A stretch of 64,000 nucleotides of DNA from Syntrophaceae bacterium UBA6087 (lineage in GTDB: Bacteria; Desulfobacterota; Desulfomonilia; UBA1062). Each line of letters starts with the position of its first letter. The first letter of the stretch is position 1. Made by a program: the position numbers and the translations under genes. Location of the stretch: assembly GCA_002448235.1 (NCBI GenBank), contig DIXF01000003.1:139718-203717 (forward strand), given 5' to 3'. The notes under the pieces are model-generated. The model saw only the letters and a list, made by a program, of their open reading frames with translations. It did no database searches and was not told where the DNA came from. Positions 53,498 through 61,140 of the stretch are shown here, piece after piece.

Positions 53498-55312
53498 ATG
53501 AATGAAAGCCCTCTTGAGAGCCTGAGAACCGTCTTCGGGTACGAATCTTTCCGGCTGTGCCAGCAGGAGATTATCGAAGGACTCATCCAGGGCAGAGACG
53601 CCTTTGTCCTGATGCCCACCGGGGGCGGCAAATCGCTCTGTTTCCAGATCCCCGCCCTGCACCGTGACGGGGTGGGCATCGTGATCTCTCCTCTGATTTC
53701 CCTGATGAAGGACCAGGTCGACGCCTTAAGGGCCTGCGGCGTAAAAGCTGCTTTCTACAACTCTTCCCTGGAAAGCGCAGAGGCCAGGCAGGTGCTTGCC
53801 AAGCTTCACAACAAAGAGCTGGACCTCCTGTACATAGCCCCTGAGCGATTGATGAGCGAAGGGTTTGTCGAGCGGCTGAACAGCATCCCGGTCTCCCTGT
53901 TCGCCATTGACGAGGCGCACTGCATCTCCCAGTGGGGGCACGACTTCAGGCCCGAATACCGGAAGCTGGGCAGGCTTCGCGGGATGTTCCCCAAGATCCC
54001 GATCATTGCATTGACGGCAACGGCCGAGCCGCATACCCGCGCCGATATCATTGAACGCCTGGGGTTGAAAAAGTCGCAGTGCTTCGTCCTCGGGTTCGAC
54101 CGTCCGAATATCCGCTACACCGTTGTGGAAAAACGCAAACCCTTTGCCCAGCTCACCGAGTTCCTCCGGTCCAGGCCGGACAGTGCAGGCATCGTATACT
54201 GCCTGAGCCGCAAGCGGGTGGACCAGGTAGCCTCGGATCTCATCGGGGAAGGATTCATCGCCGCCCCTTATCACGCGGGGTTGTCCGACGCCGAGCGCAA
54301 GAAGACACAGGACGGCTTCTTGAGAGACGATATCCGGATAATCGTGGCAACGGTCGCCTTCGGCATGGGCATAGACAAGTCGAACGTCCGCTTCGTGGTC
54401 CACTACGACATACCCAAGAACATCGAGAGCTACTACCAGGAAACGGGCCGTGCAGGCAGGGACGGCATGGCTGCCGAGGCGCTGCTCCTTTTCAGCTACG
54501 GAGACATCGCCATTGCGCGGGGCCTGATTGAAAAGACCACAAGCCAGGAGCAGAAGCGGATCGAAACGCACAAGCTGGGAGCCATGGTCGGGTTTGCCGA
54601 GGCATTGAGCTGCAGGCGGCGCATCCTCCTCGGGTATTTCGGCGAGCGCCTCGAAGAGGATTGCGGCAACTGCGATACCTGCCTGAACCCCCCCAAGCTC
54701 ATCGATGCAACTCAAGACGCCCGCAAGGCACTGTCCTGCGTCTATCGCGTGGGCCAGCGCTTCGGCATGATGCACGTCATCGACGTGCTCCGAGGGTCGA
54801 AAAAAGAGCGTGTGCTCCAGCTCGGCCACGACACCCTGTCCACCTATGGGATCGGCGCGGACAGGAGCGCGGATTACTGGAGCAGCCTCCTGCATCACCT
54901 GGTCCACCGCGGGTATCTCAATCAGGATATCGGCGACTACTCGGTGCTCAAGCTCACCGAGGCCGCCAGGCCTCTGCTCAGCGGCGAGAAGACGCTCACC
55001 ATGGCGGAGCCCAGGGTAAAAGCAGCACCCATCCCCAAGACCGCCCGCCGCAAGGCAGGGGACGTCGATTACGACCCCGAGCTGTTCAAAAAGCTCCGCG
55101 CTTTACGAAAAGAGCTTGCGGACAGCGAGGGCGTGCCGCCCTTTGTCATTTTCAGCGACGCATCGCTCGCCGAAATGGCTGCGCGTCTTCCTCAGGAGCA
55201 GGAAGACTTCCGCCGCATCCACGGGGTCGGCGAGTACAAGTTCGACCGCTACGGACCTGCCTTCATGGACGAGATACGCCGGTTTTCCGCCGGCCGGGAC
55301 AACCCGGCATGA
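53498..55312 (+). CDS. recQ: ATP-dependent DNA helicase RecQ
   Basis: This 604-aa protein (from ATG 53498; a GTG 22 codons upstream is less likely by comparison with RecQ N-termini) has Walker A MPTGGGKS, DEAH-type IDEAHCISQWGHDFR (aromatic-rich loop), motif VI QETGRAGRDG, an RQC zinc site (CRRR...CGNCDTC) and a C-terminal HRDC domain (FKKLRALRKELA...PFVIFSDASL). It is a 3'-5' helicase for recombination and fork repair. Its stop overlaps the uvsE start. Confidence 0.96.
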   Translation: MNESPLESLRTVFGYESFRLCQQEIIEGLIQGRDAFVLMPTGGGKSLCFQIPALHRDGVGIVISPLISLMKDQVDALRACGVKAAFYNSSLESAEARQVLAKLHNKELDLLYIAPERLMSEGFVERLNSIPVSLFAIDEAHCISQWGHDFRPEYRKLGRLRGMFPKIPIIALTATAEPHTRADIIERLGLKKSQCFVLGFDRPNIRYTVVEKRKPFAQLTEFLRSRPDSAGIVYCLSRKRVDQVASDLIGEGFIAAPYHAGLSDAERKKTQDGFLRDDIRIIVATVAFGMGIDKSNVRFVVHYDIPKNIESYYQETGRAGRDGMAAEALLLFSYGDIAIARGLIEKTTSQEQKRIETHKLGAMVGFAEALSCRRRILLGYFGERLEEDCGNCDTCLNPPKLIDATQDARKALSCVYRVGQRFGMMHVIDVLRGSKKERVLQLGHDTLSTYGIGADRSADYWSSLLHHLVHRGYLNQDIGDYSVLKLTEAARPLLSGEKTLTMAEPRVKAAPIPKTARRKAGDVDYDPELFKKLRALRKELADSEGVPPFVIFSDASLAEMAARLPQEQEDFRRIHGVGEYKFDRYGPAFMDEIRRFSAGRDNPA

Positions 55313-56190
55313 TCAGGATCGGGTATGCGGGCATCAACACCGGGCTGCCGACTTCGAGCAGGACATTCAGGCTGGGCGGCTATACCGAACAAAGGATGCT
55401 TCAAGTAGCCCAGGCCAACGTCTCAGCCCTTGAAAACATCCTGAAATGGAACGAAGAAAACGGCATTCATCTCTTCCGCATCACCTCCAATCTCATCCCC
55501 TTCGGGTCCCACCCGGTCAATTCCGGCTCGTGGAAGCAGGCACTCTCAGACGATTTCGAAAGGATCGGCAGGTTCGTAAAGGAAAGCGGCATGAGGGTCT
55601 CGATGCACCCCGGCCAGTATACCGTGCTCAACACCCCTGACAAAGGGTTCTTTGCCTCCGCCCTCCGCGACCTGGAGTATCATTCATCCGTCCTCGATCT
55701 CATGGGCCTGGATGAGAACCACAAGATCGTCGTGCACGGAGGCGGCGCGTATAAGAATAAAGAGCTTTACCTGGGCATCCTCAAGGACCGTATTGCAGAG
55801 CTGCCCCCTGCGATCAGGAAGCGGCTGGTACTGGAGAACGACGAACTGGTCTTCCACGCGGAAGATATCCTTACCCTGTGCAGGGAGGCAGGGCTGCCGG
55901 CCGTTCTCGACGTCTTCCATCATGAGGTGCTCCCGAGCTTCCCGGACAAAGATATCAGGCAGATAATCATTTTCTTCGGTCAGACCTGGCCCGGCGCACG
56001 GCAGAAGATCCATTACTCGGATCAGGACCCTGAGAAGCGCAGAGGCTCTCACTCGGGAAGCGTCGATGTCCACCGGTTCGGAAAGTTCCTCGACCGTGTC
56101 CGGGACCTCGAACTGGATATCATGCTCGAGGTAAAGGACAAGCAGTCCTCTGTCCTCAGATTGAGAGAGACTTTCCCCGATCTGAAGTAA
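55309..56190 (+). CDS. uvsE: UV DNA damage endonuclease UvsE/UvdE
   Basis: This 293-aa TIM-barrel endonuclease has RIGYAGINTGLP at the start, FRITSNLIPFGSHP, SMHPGQYTVLNTP, VVHGGGAYKNKE, RLVLENDE, DVFHHEVLP and a metal-binding HYSDQDPEKRRGSHSG block. It nicks DNA 5' of UV photoproducts and other lesions. The ATG overlaps the recQ stop as ATGA, so expression is coupled to the helicase. Confidence 0.93.
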   Translation: MIRIGYAGINTGLPTSSRTFRLGGYTEQRMLQVAQANVSALENILKWNEENGIHLFRITSNLIPFGSHPVNSGSWKQALSDDFERIGRFVKESGMRVSMHPGQYTVLNTPDKGFFASALRDLEYHSSVLDLMGLDENHKIVVHGGGAYKNKELYLGILKDRIAELPPAIRKRLVLENDELVFHAEDILTLCREAGLPAVLDVFHHEVLPSFPDKDIRQIIIFFGQTWPGARQKIHYSDQDPEKRRGSHSGSVDVHRFGKFLDRVRDLELDIMLEVKDKQSSVLRLRETFPDLK

Positions 56191-56323
56191 TCTCCCTGCT
56201 CAGGGCATAGATCTCAGCTCAAGGCATGAACATTCATTCGGGCAGCCGTCCTGAGGAACTCAGCCGGATCAACATTGCCGCAAGATTCTCAGCCCCTTTG
56301 ACAATCTTGAACGGCTTTCCTTT

Positions 56324-56593
56324 TCAGTCGGCCTCCAGGATCGTGATGATATTGTTTATCACCTTCGGCTCTTTGAGGTAGTAATACTTCTGGTTGCCGT
56401 TTCTGTTGGAATCGACGATCCCGTTTGTCCTGAGGATCATGAGGTGCTGAGAGGCGTTTGCCTGCCGGATGTTCATTGAGCTTTCTATTTCGCCCACACA
56501 CTTCTGTCCATCCAGAAGGGCACGTGCAATCATGAGCCTTACAGGATGGCCAAGGGCTTTTAAGAATGAGGCGTTGCTTTCGTTCTTTGTCAT
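56324..56593 (-). CDS. ArsR-family transcriptional regulator
   Basis: This 89-aa winged-helix protein (FLKALGHPVRLMIARALLDG, CVGEIESSMNIRQANASQHLMILR, YYYLKEPKV) is of usual ArsR/SmtB length. The recognition helix is NIRQANASQHLMIL. Only one Cys (CVGEI, equivalent to the ELCVC site) is present, so a classical metal site is unlikely. The ATG 56593 is 3 nt after a TATACT -10 and has no close ribosome site, so the message may be leaderless. It is divergent from tspO. Confidence 0.88.
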   Translation of the reverse strand: MTKNESNASFLKALGHPVRLMIARALLDGQKCVGEIESSMNIRQANASQHLMILRTNGIVDSNRNGNQKYYYLKEPKVINNIITILEAD

Positions 56594-56625
56594 ATTAGTA
56601 TAATACCTCGTAGTTGTTTTTTCAA
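56593..56625 (-). promoter_or_regulatory. ArsR promoter with TATTA-N3-TAATA dyad
   Basis: On the minus strand TTGAAA (plus 56620-56625), a 17-bp spacer and TATACT (plus 56597-56602). A short dyad TATTA-GTA-TAATA (56593-56605) covers the -10 and could be the autoregulatory operator. Confidence 0.5.
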
Positions 56626-56792
56626 AACTAGCAGAGCTTCCGTTAATTAGCAAGCCGCCTGATCGCTGCATTGTCTGCACGGTCGGTAGATGAATATGGG
56701 AGTGCGGGAGAAAAGAGCACGAGGCTTGCCGGCTCATGGACGGCACCCCGTCAGCTGATCCTGCGTTGTCGGGCTTAATAAAGGAGTGTCTG

Positions 56793-57290
56793 ATGACGAC
56801 GATCCCAAAACACAACCAGTTCCTTGGCCTCGTTGCGTGGCTCGTGATCAGCTTTCTTGCGGCCGGGATCGGCAGCATGGCATCGATAAACGCAGAGGCG
56901 TTCTACACGCAGCTCGTACTCCCCCGATGGGCGCCGCCGTCTGCCGTCTTCGGGCCGGTCTGGACGGTGCTCTATACCCTCATGGGCATTGCGGCATGGC
57001 TGGCCTGGCGTGTGGGAGGGTTCGGCGCAGCACGTACCGCTCTGACATTGTTTCTCCTGCAGCTTGCAGTCAATGCGTTATGGAGCTGGCTCTTTTTCGG
57101 TTGGCATCTGGGCACACTGTCATTCGCCTTCATCCTCTTGCTGTGGGTTCTCATCGCGGCAACTATCATCACCTTATGGCGCGTCCGCCCTCTGGCCGGT
57201 GTATTGCTCGTTCCATACCTGCTGTGGGTGAGTTTTGCGTCGGCTTTGAACTATGCCATCCGGCAGCTCAATCCTCATCTGCTGGATTGA
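56793..57290 (+). CDS. tspO: TspO/MBR-family membrane protein
   Basis: This 165-aa protein has five predicted membrane helices and the family signatures PRWAPPSAVFGPVWTVLYTLM, NALWSWLFFG and LNYAIRQLN. TspO proteins bind tetrapyrroles and affect stress responses; the exact function is debated. The ATG 56793 is preceded by AAGGAG at 7 nt; an ATG 19 codons upstream has none. It is divergent from the arsR gene. Confidence 0.92.
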   Translation: MTTIPKHNQFLGLVAWLVISFLAAGIGSMASINAEAFYTQLVLPRWAPPSAVFGPVWTVLYTLMGIAAWLAWRVGGFGAARTALTLFLLQLAVNALWSWLFFGWHLGTLSFAFILLLWVLIAATIITLWRVRPLAGVLLVPYLLWVSFASALNYAIRQLNPHLLD

Positions 57291-57559
57291 TGCCGCGATC
57301 AGGCCGTTCACGGAAGAACCAGGGCAGCACCGGGAAAATATCCGATCTGGTTTTCGAGCTCCAGGGACACATGATCGACATACATCTCCCATCATTTTAA
57401 GACACTGGACATACAGAGATATTTGACGGATAATGAAAATCACCGAAGGGGTAAACACAGCACCTCCCAGGATCGTCTTATATGTCGGATACTGTAGGTG
57501 AATTGCACAGAATCGTTTCTGCTGCAAGTCAACCATAACGCGAAGAGAAGGAGAATAGT

Positions 57560-58123
57560 ATGGATCTGAGAAAAGCGTTTGTTCTTGCATTTTCACTGTT
57601 TTTTCTGGCCTCGTCGGCATTCGCACTGGATGCGGCGGGTGTCAAGCTGCCCGACACAATGAAGGCGGGCGATCAGAACCTCGTCGGCAACGGCGGGGGC
57701 AAGAGGTCCAAGTTCGGCATGAAGGTCTACGTAGCTGCCCTCTATCTCAAACAGAAGAGCAGCGATGCGAACATGATCGTCAATGCCGACGAGCCCATGG
57801 CCATCAAGCTGCAGGTTACCTCCGGCCTGGTCACCCCGGACAAGATGAAGTCAGCCATCGATGAAGGCTTCGAGAGCTCTACCGGCGGCAATATCGCTCC
57901 GCTTAAAAGCAGGATCGATACGTTCACCTCCTTGTTCAAAGACCTGTCCACCGGCACCGTCTACGACTATGTATACGTACCCGGCAAAGGAGTGGAGATT
58001 TACCAGAACAGCAAACTCCTCTCCACCATCCAGGGGCTCGATTTCAAAAAGGCCCTGTTCGGTATCTGGCTCGGCAAAAGCCCGGCTCAGAAAGACCTGA
58101 AGGAAAAGATGCTCGGCAAGTAG
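57560..58123 (+). CDS. Secreted chalcone-isomerase-like protein
   Basis: This 187-aa protein has a cleavable signal peptide (1-22, FVLAFSLFFLASSAFA) and a chalcone-isomerase-like fold (GVKLPDTMKAGDQNLVGNGGGKRSKFGMKVYVAALYLKQ split over its first strands; VYDYVYVPGKGVEIY later). Bacterial members are periplasmic and have no proven enzymatic role. It has its own terminator. No flavonoid-related gene is nearby. Confidence 0.83.
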   Translation: MDLRKAFVLAFSLFFLASSAFALDAAGVKLPDTMKAGDQNLVGNGGGKRSKFGMKVYVAALYLKQKSSDANMIVNADEPMAIKLQVTSGLVTPDKMKSAIDEGFESSTGGNIAPLKSRIDTFTSLFKDLSTGTVYDYVYVPGKGVEIYQNSKLLSTIQGLDFKKALFGIWLGKSPAQKDLKEKMLGK

Positions 58124-58158
58124 CATGCGTCAAGCGTGTGCCGGGAAAAGGTCATAAG

Positions 58159-58187
58159 AAAGGCAGGGCTTATCACCCTGCCTTTTT
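58159..58187 (+). terminator. Rho-independent terminator
   Basis: AAAGGCAGGG (58159-58168) pairs with CCCTGCCTTT (58176-58185) and is followed by a T-run to 58187. It ends the chalcone-isomerase-like gene. Confidence 0.9.
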
Positions 58188-58250
58188 CATTACGCTGCCT
58201 TGGGGAAGAGCAACTGAGGATATGATACTTATTTAGAGGAGGAGATCAAT

Positions 58251-58661
58251 ATGAAGTTGAGCGTATATTTCGAGCAGACTGAAGGCCTTGGAGTGCTTGC
58301 CACGGCTGACGCACAGGGGCAGGTCAACGCGGCGATCTATTCCCGGCCGCATTTCAGCGACGAGGAAACCGTGGCTTTTATAATGGCCGACCGGCTGAGC
58401 CATAAAAACCTGGAGTCCAACCCTCATGCAGCCTACCTCTTTCGGGAATCCGGGACCAAGCACGCCGGCAAGAGGATCTACCTGACCAAGCTCAGGGAAG
58501 AACAGGACAGCCCGCTCATCGAAAGCCTGCGTCGCAGTAAACACGGCTCGGGCGAGGGCTCATCGGGCAAAAAATTCCTTGTGTACTTTCACATCGACAA
58601 GGTCCGGCCCTTGGTGGGTGATCAAAGGGAAAATCCGGACGGTCTATGCGTTGGCGATTGA
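58251..58661 (+). CDS. Pyridoxamine 5'-phosphate oxidase-fold (PPOX) protein
   Basis: This 136-aa flavin-binding split-barrel protein has GLGVLATADAQGQVNAAIYSRPHF, SHKNLESNPHAAYLFRE and VYFHIDKVRPLVGD. It probably binds FMN or F420; the reaction is unknown. A GAGGAGGAG site is right before the ATG. It is single, between two terminated secreted-protein genes. Confidence 0.85.
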   Translation: MKLSVYFEQTEGLGVLATADAQGQVNAAIYSRPHFSDEETVAFIMADRLSHKNLESNPHAAYLFRESGTKHAGKRIYLTKLREEQDSPLIESLRRSKHGSGEGSSGKKFLVYFHIDKVRPLVGDQRENPDGLCVGD

Positions 58662-58706
58662 ATAAGCACGTGGTATATTACAAACAACTATTCCTTGGAG
58701 GGACAG

Positions 58707-59222
58707 ATGATGAGGAAATTCAATATAATAATGTTATGTGCCGCCTTTGTCCTCTTCTGCTTAAGCTCAGCTTTTGCTGATGAGGGAAAGGAAGAGTCGG
58801 GAAAAGGAAAGTTTAATAAAGATCCTTACGCAGAAGAATACAGTAAGGGCAAGGATGATGGAAAAGTAAGGGGCAAGAATCGCTCATATTCTGAGGAATA
58901 CGGGAGAAACAGTGAAGGAGAATCATATTTTCATCAGCATGGGTATGATCGTCTGAACATTCCCAAAGGACACTACCCCTCACCCGGCGAATGCCGCATC
59001 TGGTATCCGGACAAGCCGGCCGGTCATCAACCTCCCCCCGGCAAATGCAGTGAGTTGCGTTCCCAGGTTCCTCCCGGTGCTTGGCTTATACGCCATCCAG
59101 AAGACGAGGCTGAACGTGTGCACGTCATGGTTTATGACGAACGTCGTCCGGACACTGTCCGAGTTACTGGAGAGTTCGATACACGAACAGGCGGATTCAT
59201 ACGAATAATATTCAATAAATAA
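58707..59222 (+). CDS. Small secreted protein with PSPGECRIWYP motif
   Basis: This 171-aa protein has a signal peptide (1-23, IIMLCAAFVLFCLSSAFA), a low-complexity charged stretch rich in Lys, Glu and Gly (24-70), and a core with paired motifs HYPSPGECRIWYP and PPPGKC, then IRHPEDEAERVHVMVYDE. The PPG-x-CRxW motif recurs in uncharacterised exported bacterial proteins; I know no function. GGAGGG precedes tandem ATGs at 58707 and 58710. It is more AT-rich than its neighbours. Confidence 0.75.
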   Translation: MMRKFNIIMLCAAFVLFCLSSAFADEGKEESGKGKFNKDPYAEEYSKGKDDGKVRGKNRSYSEEYGRNSEGESYFHQHGYDRLNIPKGHYPSPGECRIWYPDKPAGHQPPPGKCSELRSQVPPGAWLIRHPEDEAERVHVMVYDERRPDTVRVTGEFDTRTGGFIRIIFNK

Positions 59223-59271
59223 TATTGGATCAGTTGCTTCAGCAGACGAGAGCGTTACCAAAGAGAACTGC

Positions 59272-59299
59272 AAGGCAGGGCTTACCGCCCTGCCTTTTT
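59272..59299 (+). terminator. Rho-independent terminator
   Basis: AAGGCAGGGC (59272-59281) pairs with GCCCTGCCTT (59287-59296), then T residues. It is almost the same sequence as the terminator at 58159-58187. Confidence 0.9.
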
Positions 59300-59526
59300 G
59301 CTTTCTTCCATGATGATTCTTTTTCGATAGTATGCGGAGATAATAATTTTTTAGGCTTAGAAAGTTCACCATCGTTACAGAAAACATACGTTTTGGCTAC
59401 AGCTTCACTCTCTTATAGATATCGTAAGTGCCTATATTTCATATACTTATTAAGATATGCAAAAACTATCTGAAATTCTTGGCATGAAATACCATCACAT
59501 GTTCACTTCATCACAAAGCATTAATG

Positions 59527-59552
59527 GCTGGGGGCGTAAAAATGCCCCCAGC
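59527..59552 (-). terminator. Enolase terminator hairpin
   Basis: GCTGGGGGC (59527-59535) and GCCCCCAGC (59544-59552) form a 9-bp stem with an AT-rich loop, 9 bp after the enolase stop. The T-run is weak on the minus strand. Confidence 0.65.
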
Positions 59553-59561
59553 TCTGAATTT

Positions 59562-60845
59562 TTATACCTTGTACAGCACATCCTTTCCCCTGAATATCGC
59601 ACTGGACCCGAGCTCTTCCTCGATGCGCAAAAGTTGGTTGTACTTCCCGAGTCGGTCGGAGCGGGAGGTGGACCCTGTCTTGAGCATGCCGGTGTTGAAG
59701 GCCACTGGAAGGTCCGCAAGCCAGGCGTCTTCAGTCTCGCCGGAGCGGTGAGAAAATACAGCGGTGAAGCCTGCACGACGAGCCATAGCGATGGTGTTTG
59801 CCGTCTCTGTGAGTGTGCCGATCTGGTTGACCTTGATGAGGATGGAGTTCGACGCCTTCTCCTTGATGCCCCTTTCGAGGAACTTCACGTTGGTGACGTA
59901 CAAGTCGTCTCCCACAATCTGGATCTTGGAGCCCAGCTTTTTCATCATGGCCTTCCATCCTTTCCAGTCGTTCTCGTCGAGGCCGTCCTCGATAGACACG
60001 ACGGGAAAGCGATTCACCAGGTCGGTGTAGAAATCGATCATCTCCTCACTCGTGCGCTCCGGGTCCTTCTCGGAGGCGAGGATGTACTTGCCGTCCTTGA
60101 AGAATGAGCTCGCTGCGGGGTCGATCGCAATGGAGATGTCGATCCCCGGCTTGTAACCCGCCTTCTCAATGGCCTGGACGATGAGCTCGAAGGGCTCGAC
60201 GTTCGACTTAAGGTTGGGTGCGAACCCGCCTTCGTCTCCCACTCCAGTGGAGAGGCCCTTCTTTTTGAGGATATCCCTCAGGGTGTGGAACGTCTCGGCG
60301 GAATACCGGAGGGCTTCCCTGAAGTTCGGGGCACCCAAGGGCATGAGCATGAACTCCTGGAGGTCCACATTATTGTCGGCGTGCTTCCCGCCATTAATCA
60401 CGTTCATCATGGGGACCGGGAGTTCTCTGGCAAAAGCCCCTCCTACATACTTGTACAGAGGGATGCCCAGAAACGTCGAGGCGGCCTTGGCAACGGCTAC
60501 GGAAACGCCGGTTGTAGAGTTGGCACCCAGGACTGACTTGGTCTCTGTTCCGTCGAGCTCCAGCATGATGGAGTCGATACCCGCCTGATCAAGGGCATCC
60601 ATTCCCATAAGCACAGGGGCGATCTTCGTGTTCACATTTTCCACGGCCTTTAAGACCCCCTTGCCCTTGTACCTGGACTTGTCCCCATCCCTGAGTTCGA
60701 CAGCCTCGTACTCACCCGTAGACGCTCCAGAGGGAACCGCTGCCCTGCCCATATCGCCGGTAGAGAGGTAGACGTCGACTTCTATTGTCGGATTTCCCCG
60801 TGAATCAAGGATTTCCCTTGCCACTACGCCTTGAATCTCACTCAT
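59562..60845 (-). CDS. eno: Enolase (phosphopyruvate hydratase)
   Basis: This 427-aa protein interconverts 2-phosphoglycerate and phosphoenolpyruvate in glycolysis and gluconeogenesis. Conserved blocks: EILDSRGNPTIEVDV, PSGASTGEYEAVELRDGD, MNVINGGKHADNN, GDEGGFAPN, SIEDGLDENDW, GDDLYVTN and SHRSGETEDAWLADL. The usual GANAILGVS reads GANSTTGVS here. GGAGG lies just upstream, inside the remnant of an antiporter gene whose stop overlaps the start as ATGA. Confidence 0.98.
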   Translation of the reverse strand: MSEIQGVVAREILDSRGNPTIEVDVYLSTGDMGRAAVPSGASTGEYEAVELRDGDKSRYKGKGVLKAVENVNTKIAPVLMGMDALDQAGIDSIMLELDGTETKSVLGANSTTGVSVAVAKAASTFLGIPLYKYVGGAFARELPVPMMNVINGGKHADNNVDLQEFMLMPLGAPNFREALRYSAETFHTLRDILKKKGLSTGVGDEGGFAPNLKSNVEPFELIVQAIEKAGYKPGIDISIAIDPAASSFFKDGKYILASEKDPERTSEEMIDFYTDLVNRFPVVSIEDGLDENDWKGWKAMMKKLGSKIQIVGDDLYVTNVKFLERGIKEKASNSILIKVNQIGTLTETANTIAMARRAGFTAVFSHRSGETEDAWLADLPVAFNTGMLKTGSTSRSDRLGKYNQLLRIEEELGSSAIFRGKDVLYKV

Positions 60846-61063
60846 GTAATATCCTCCTCTATGAGTTTTGTAGATATGTGGTCAGCCGGTGTTTCAGCAT
60901 CGGCTTTTTGTACGCATTCATCTTCGTCTTTCCATTCAATGACGTCCTCTGAGTGGGTGGGCACGAACCACTGCTGGGCGATAAACGTGGGCATCACAGC
61001 GCTTGCGACCACGACGCCCACGAAGTTTTCATGGCGATATTGAGGATTGAATACCGGAACTGA
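60842..61063 (-). pseudogene. C-terminal remnant of a cation/proton antiporter
   Basis: In the leftward frame ending at TGA 60842-60844, about 63 codons read NFVGVVVASAVMPTFIAQ then QWFVP and an acidic tail ending KLIEEDIT. The last membrane helix and IAQ-WF-P motif are typical of the C-termini of CPA2/NapA-type Na+(K+)/H+ antiporters. A stop at 61064-61066 and no start show that the rest has been lost. The stop still overlaps the enolase ATG, so this looks like an old two-gene operon whose first gene was deleted. Confidence 0.68.
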
Positions 61064-61140
61064 TTAATGATTCCAGCATTCAGACCGTATAGACTGGAGC
61101 TGGTTCCGAAGGGGATCCATCCCCATTTATTGCCTCACGA

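Larger units (their letters stand above)
59223..59561. other. Intergenic region with two terminators
   Basis: This 339-bp convergent gap contains the terminator at 59272-59299 and the enolase terminator at 59527-59552. The AT-rich middle shows no gene or RNA that I recognise. Confidence 0.6.
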
